Part shown: piece by piece, positions 14,335 to 17,765 of the stretch
Numbering within the stretch: position 1 is the stretch's first letter
How the letters are laid out: each line of letters opens with the position of its first letter
NCBI RefSeq assembly: GCF_051961495.1
Contig: NZ_JBQCDF010000202.1
Span: 1-17,765, forward strand
Length of the DNA stretch: 17,765 nt
Direction of reading: 5' to 3'
Origin: Cytophaga sp051961495
GTDB lineage: Bacteria > Bacteroidota > Bacteroidia > Cytophagales > Cytophagaceae
Made by a program: the position numbers and the translations under genes
Notes under the pieces: generated by a model
Database searches by the model: none
Told to the model about the DNA's origin: nothing
The model's input: only the letters and a program-made list of their open reading frames with translations

Positions 14335-16056
14335 TTACTTGCGGTCTGCCAGGGATTTTATTTTATGCCAGACATTCCTCATTCTCCAGAATCTTGTTTG
14401 CTTTATCCAGGTGAGCTCCTCTTCAACCCTTTTCAGATGATCCGCATTGCGGTTAAGCTTTGCTTTCAGCTCCCTGATCTGGCTGTTCAGTTCCGCTTCT
14501 CTCCGATATTGATTTTTCCATTGATTGAAACCACTCAGCTGCGCAACCTCACGATCATCAAGCAACAGCTCTGAATCAGTATCAAAGCCTGAGGGATACC
14601 TTGATCGTTTGATGAGCTCTGTATATAGTTGCCAGACCTCCGGCCTGTGTGTATAAAGCAGCTTACGTTTGCTGGTCTGTTTCTCCGGATCTTCCTCCGG
14701 TAATGTTACAGCTTCCCTTTTCATTTCAGGATTCAGATTTATTTCCAGCTTTTCGTTGATCATCTGTATGCATTCAGCATAGCCATGAACGAAAGAGTTG
14801 GCATGCAACAGCAGAGAACGGTCATTAAACCTTTCATGATATTCCAGCATAAGCCTGTTGAAATAAAGCCATGCATCAAATACCTTTTCCGGATGAGTCT
14901 CCAATACAGGATTCACCCCTTTTCTATACAAAGAGTCTGCAACCTCTACCGGAGACCGGTAGATAAATAAGAAACAGGCATCAGGAATCAACTTTGCCCA
15001 CAGATCCAGAAACAGTATTGTCCTTGGATCTTTCCATCCCCAGAGGTTGGTTTTATTCACTTCTATAATTTCACGGGCTTCGTTTTCATACGCCTTATCC
15101 GGGATTCGGATGTCTGTGAGATCCCAGCCATCGGGATCAAGATTAAGCTTTTTGAGAAGTTTCCGGTGGAAGTTATAAAAATCAAGGCTCTCATAACGTC
15201 CTCTCGTGATGCCGGCCCCGGCACGCATCAGTTCTTCACCTACGTTCAAACCGGAATGCTGAAGAAGCGATGCAGTAAGCGATAAACCCGAACCCTGCAT
15301 CCCCACAAGTATAATTGTTTTTACCTTTTTATACGACAGCAGATAATGAAGCACTGAGTTACTTCTGACTAACTGCCGGTCGTATTTAAAAGTCAGCTTG
15401 AACACCGGCGTTACCGGATGGTCAATAGCTTCCTTTACCTCTGCTGTCAGCGGTTTGTAAAAGGTATCTTCGTAATCCAGAAAGTAATGTGGATCGTCGG
15501 CAGAAAGCTTGACGGTTTTATCCCAGATTTCTTTAAACGTTTTATCACTGCGATACAGGTCCCCGAACAAGTAATGACTCCAGTGGTATGTATGACGTTC
15601 TGTACGTGTACTCCAGTAATTCAGGCACTCCGCATACCATTTTTTCACAAGTGTATGTCCGGGAGTAGCTGCAAGAAACCATGTAGACAACATTCGATCC
15701 GGCCCTGGGTTTGCGAAGGCAAAAAAACCACTTGGAGCAGTGCATTGTTGTATCCATTCATTCAATGGCCGGTTGCAATACAAGGTACTATCCGCCCATA
15801 CACCGCCATACTTGATCAGCAGAGCCATTCGGATCATATTGCTGTACGATACGATTGGCACATTTTTATCTTTAAACCCGGGAAGCACCGATTCCATATC
15901 AATAAATTCAGGCAGATTTTCACTGGTAAGAAAATGAATCGTCCAGTCCGGGTTGTGCTCTATCCAGGTGCTTTTACATTTCTGCGCCACTAGGGGTGCA
16001 TTCTCCCAGTTCTGAAACCAGAGTAGCCATAGTATTTTGGGTATTTCTGTATGCAT
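14335..16056 (-). CDS. GT32-like glycosyltransferase fused to a sulfotransferase and C-terminal coiled coil
   Basis: 573 aa with three parts. Residues 1 to about 240 resemble GT32/capsular polysaccharide synthesis transferases: IPKILWLLWFQNWENAP at the start, NPDW, SYSNMIRMALLIKYGGVWADS (70-90) with the metal-site D89, and GFFAF. Residues about 247-500 resemble PAPS-dependent sulfotransferases: a P-loop-like 5'-phosphosulfate site VGMQGSGLSLTASLL (251-265), KDPRT (342-346) and the 3'-phosphate site FIYRSPVEVADSLYRK (364-379). Residues about 510-552 form a charged coiled coil (LNSQIRELKAKLNRNADHLKRVEEEL), ending in an RFWRMRNVWHKIKSL tail that is common on surface-glycan glycosyltransferases. 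The protein may add a sugar and then a sulfate to the same surface glycan; that is inference. The P-loop departs from the common G-x-x-R-S-G form. The ATG at 16056 opens directly on the family motif. Confidence 0.82.
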   Translation of the reverse strand: MHTEIPKILWLLWFQNWENAPLVAQKCKSTWIEHNPDWTIHFLTSENLPEFIDMESVLPGFKDKNVPIVSYSNMIRMALLIKYGGVWADSTLYCNRPLNEWIQQCTAPSGFFAFANPGPDRMLSTWFLAATPGHTLVKKWYAECLNYWSTRTERHTYHWSHYLFGDLYRSDKTFKEIWDKTVKLSADDPHYFLDYEDTFYKPLTAEVKEAIDHPVTPVFKLTFKYDRQLVRSNSVLHYLLSYKKVKTIILVGMQGSGLSLTASLLQHSGLNVGEELMRAGAGITRGRYESLDFYNFHRKLLKKLNLDPDGWDLTDIRIPDKAYENEAREIIEVNKTNLWGWKDPRTILFLDLWAKLIPDACFLFIYRSPVEVADSLYRKGVNPVLETHPEKVFDAWLYFNRLMLEYHERFNDRSLLLHANSFVHGYAECIQMINEKLEINLNPEMKREAVTLPEEDPEKQTSKRKLLYTHRPEVWQLYTELIKRSRYPSGFDTDSELLLDDREVAQLSGFNQWKNQYRREAELNSQIRELKAKLNRNADHLKRVEEELTWIKQTRFWRMRNVWHKIKSLADRK

Positions 16057-16212
16057 TGCAGTTGCTTGCTTTAAGACGTCAAGTTAATAATACTTAATTA
16101 TTTTTTTGGGTTATCCGGACTTTCGGTTAAAAAAATAGATTAGTTTTTGATTTTTTTATCCGAATCAACGTACTTATACATGGTTAATTTTTACAGGTAA
16201 TAATTATATCCT

Positions 16213-17703
16213 ATGAAAAAAGCATGTATACTTTTTATACTTCTGTGTTTTTTACAAATCATGGCAAACGCGCAGGTTGTAGAAGGATTTGAAGATGAAT
16301 TTATTGGCGATGCCGCCTGGACGGTATCTGAAAGTGAGAACAGTTCCTGCAAGGTTCAGGATGGCCAATATATTATTGAACATAAGCGAACCAGCATGAG
16401 CTGGCTGTTTACCAAAAGCCTTTATATGAATCCCGGTAAAGACTTTTATATAGAAACTAAGATGACCCAGCTATCAGGCGTCAATGACGACGGTTACGGC
16501 ATTGTTTTCGGCATGTCGGGCATCCAGAATTATTATACCTTTGTTGTTTCTTCCAATGGCCAATACCTGCTTTACGGTTATAGGAACAATGAATATTTTT
16601 CTCCCCGCGGGTGGACAAAAGACAATGCGATCAATAAAAAGAAAACCGCCAATGTGCTGGGGATAAAAAAGACCGGACAGGAAGTTTCTTTTTTTATAAA
16701 TGGAAAACTTGTGTTTTCTCAATCTTACCAACCGTTCTTCGGCCTTTCCATTGGTTTTGCACTGAATCGAAAAATGAAAGTAGCCGTCGATTATATAAAA
16801 ATAAAACAGACCAACACCATCAACCTGATCAAACAATCTTCGGTACATTATACCAAGGAAAATCTTGGCGCCAATGTTAATTCACCTTATGGAGAAGTAG
16901 GTCCGGTGATTACACAAGATGGAAAGACACTTTACATTGACAGAAAAAATCATCCGGAAAATACTCCGGAAAATGATAACGATGATATCTGGGTTACACA
17001 CAACCAAAATGGTAATTGGGAAAAGACTGAAAACATCGGCCCACCTTTAAATAATAACAGCCACAATTTTGTGCTTTCAATTTCACCGGATGAAAATACC
17101 ATGCTCGTCGGAAATTTGTATAACCCGGATGGCAGTTCGGCAAACGCCAAGGGCGTATCCATCACACACCGGACTGCAACAGGCTGGAGCATACCGGTAA
17201 AATTAGAAATAGAAGATTACTATAATGACGGTATACAAGTCAGCTATAGTCTTTCGGCAGACAGGAAAATCCTGATCATGTCTGTACAAAGAAAAGATTC
17301 TTATGGCGAACATGATTTATATGTGAGCTTCCTGAAAAAAGATGATACCTGGTCGAGACCGGTAAACATGGGCTGGACGTTGAATTCATTAGGCGATGAA
17401 TCCACCCCTTATCTCGCAGCTGATAATGTAACGCTGTATTTTTCTACCAGCGGCAAACCTGGTTATGGAGACAATGATATTTTTGTTTCCAAAAGACTTG
17501 ATAACAGCTGGACCAACTGGAGTGTGCCGCTCAATCTTGGGCCGGAGATCAATACTTCCGGTTGGGACGGATATTATTCAACTCCGGCAAATGGAGAATA
17601 TGCTTATATCGTTTCAACACACCAAAGTATCGGCCAGGAAGATATTTTCATAATCAAACTTTCTTATGAGCTGAAACCTGAGCCGGATGTAATCATTTAT
17701 TGA
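16213..17703 (+). CDS. Secreted LamG-like/PD40 beta-propeller protein, possibly truncated
   Basis: 496 aa. A signal peptide (1-20, ending ANA-Q) precedes a concanavalin/LamG-like sandwich (about 23-198), marked by DDGYGIVFG, NYYTFVVSSNGQYLLYGYRN, VLGIKKTGQEVSFFINGKLV and VAVDYIKIK. A PD40-type beta-propeller follows (about 218-485) with repeated blades such as YGEVGPVITQDGKTLYID, NDDIWVTH, DESTPYLAADNVTLYFST, GDNDIFVSKR and QEDIFIIKL. The protein is exported, probably to the periplasm or surface. Many Bacteroidota proteins of this design continue after a KPEP-containing linker into a carboxypeptidase-regulatory-like and an OmpA-like peptidoglycan-binding domain. Here the frame stops at TGA just after KPEPDVIIY, at the expected junction (see the entry at 17704). 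As it stands the propeller is complete but the anchor domain is absent. There is no T9SS sorting domain. Confidence 0.85.
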   Translation: MKKACILFILLCFLQIMANAQVVEGFEDEFIGDAAWTVSESENSSCKVQDGQYIIEHKRTSMSWLFTKSLYMNPGKDFYIETKMTQLSGVNDDGYGIVFGMSGIQNYYTFVVSSNGQYLLYGYRNNEYFSPRGWTKDNAINKKKTANVLGIKKTGQEVSFFINGKLVFSQSYQPFFGLSIGFALNRKMKVAVDYIKIKQTNTINLIKQSSVHYTKENLGANVNSPYGEVGPVITQDGKTLYIDRKNHPENTPENDNDDIWVTHNQNGNWEKTENIGPPLNNNSHNFVLSISPDENTMLVGNLYNPDGSSANAKGVSITHRTATGWSIPVKLEIEDYYNDGIQVSYSLSADRKILIMSVQRKDSYGEHDLYVSFLKKDDTWSRPVNMGWTLNSLGDESTPYLAADNVTLYFSTSGKPGYGDNDIFVSKRLDNSWTNWSVPLNLGPEINTSGWDGYYSTPANGEYAYIVSTHQSIGQEDIFIIKLSYELKPEPDVIIY

Positions 17704-17765
17704 AAATTGCTGGACAAGGAAACAAGCAAAACGCTATAATCTTCAATCACCAATTACAATTTAAA
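17704..17765 (+). pseudogene. Possible remnant of the PD40 protein's lost C-terminal domain
   Basis: Directly after the TGA the same frame reads KLLDKETSKTL before a TAA at 17737. This resembles the GKVLDxxTGKPL start of the domain that usually follows KPEPVV in PD40-OmpA proteins, with TGA where GGA (Gly) would be. A second frame, starting at 17703, is open to the window edge and reads NAIIFNHQLQFK at the end, also plausible for that domain. A nonsense change plus a frameshift, or a single frameshift near 17700, would explain this; so would chance in 62 nt. Confidence 0.35.

Noticed and set aside
15418..15993. 191-codon open frame on the plus strand
   Set aside because: It lies fully antisense to the GT-sulfotransferase gene, whose domains are clear; the predicted peptide has no recognisable fold and is Cys/His rich in the manner of shadow frames.
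16057..16212. Promoters for the two divergent genes in this gap
   Set aside because: The gap is very AT-rich with several TTTTTG and TAnTTA-like strings, but none forms a convincing TTTG / TAnnTTTG pair at the right distance.

Overview
The window looks like a chromosomal piece of a Bacteroidota bacterium, most likely a Cytophaga-type glycan degrader. Four things point there: two secreted glycanases end in type IX secretion (T9SS) C-terminal sorting domains; candidate promoters carry a TAnnTTTG-like -7 box; starts lack a clear Shine-Dalgarno sequence; and PD40-propeller and fused SpmA-SpmB proteins are typical of the phylum. The species cannot be fixed from the sequence alone. No SusC/SusD pair, transposase, integrase, phage gene or CRISPR array is seen.

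Region 1 (1-5326) encodes extracellular plant cell wall degradation. The 3' part of a GH30 (glucurono)xylanase-like enzyme is followed by a large PL11 rhamnogalacturonan lyase with a duplicated Ig-CBM35 tail. Each gene ends in a strong hairpin terminator, and the two terminators share the same TGAGAG loop. Together the enzymes would attack glucuronoxylan and the rhamnogalacturonan-I backbone of pectin.

Region 2 (5397-8536) is a probable four-gene chromate operon with short gaps of 17, 50 and 16 nt. It encodes a two-domain ChrA transporter, a small predicted outer-membrane protein, an OmpR-type regulator whose receiver has lost the phospho-acceptor Asp, and a stand-alone ChrB C-terminal domain protein. 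A -7 box overlaps the alternative TTG start of chrA and favours the ATG at 5575.

Region 3 (8491-12650) starts with a repeat-rich spacer. It is followed by a minus-strand SpmA-SpmB fusion, a plus-strand TauE/SafE permease with its own -7 box and terminator, and a minus-strand DUF1254/DUF1214 lipoprotein.

Region 4 (12841-17765) opens with tRNA-Ser(GGA), which has its own candidate promoter and terminator. Next come a GT2 glycosyltransferase and, convergent to it, a three-part protein: GT32-like glycosyltransferase, PAPS-type sulfotransferase and coiled coil. Both suggest synthesis of a modified surface glycan. The window closes with a secreted LamG-like/PD40 protein that stops exactly where related proteins usually continue into a further domain, so it may be a truncated gene.

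A small palindromic interspersed repeat occurs four times in the intergenic DNA (about 1404, 1609, 5433 and 8615), and several hairpins lie beside it. The observations most worth following are the degenerate receiver in the chromate operon, the GT-sulfotransferase fusion and the possible decay of the last gene.
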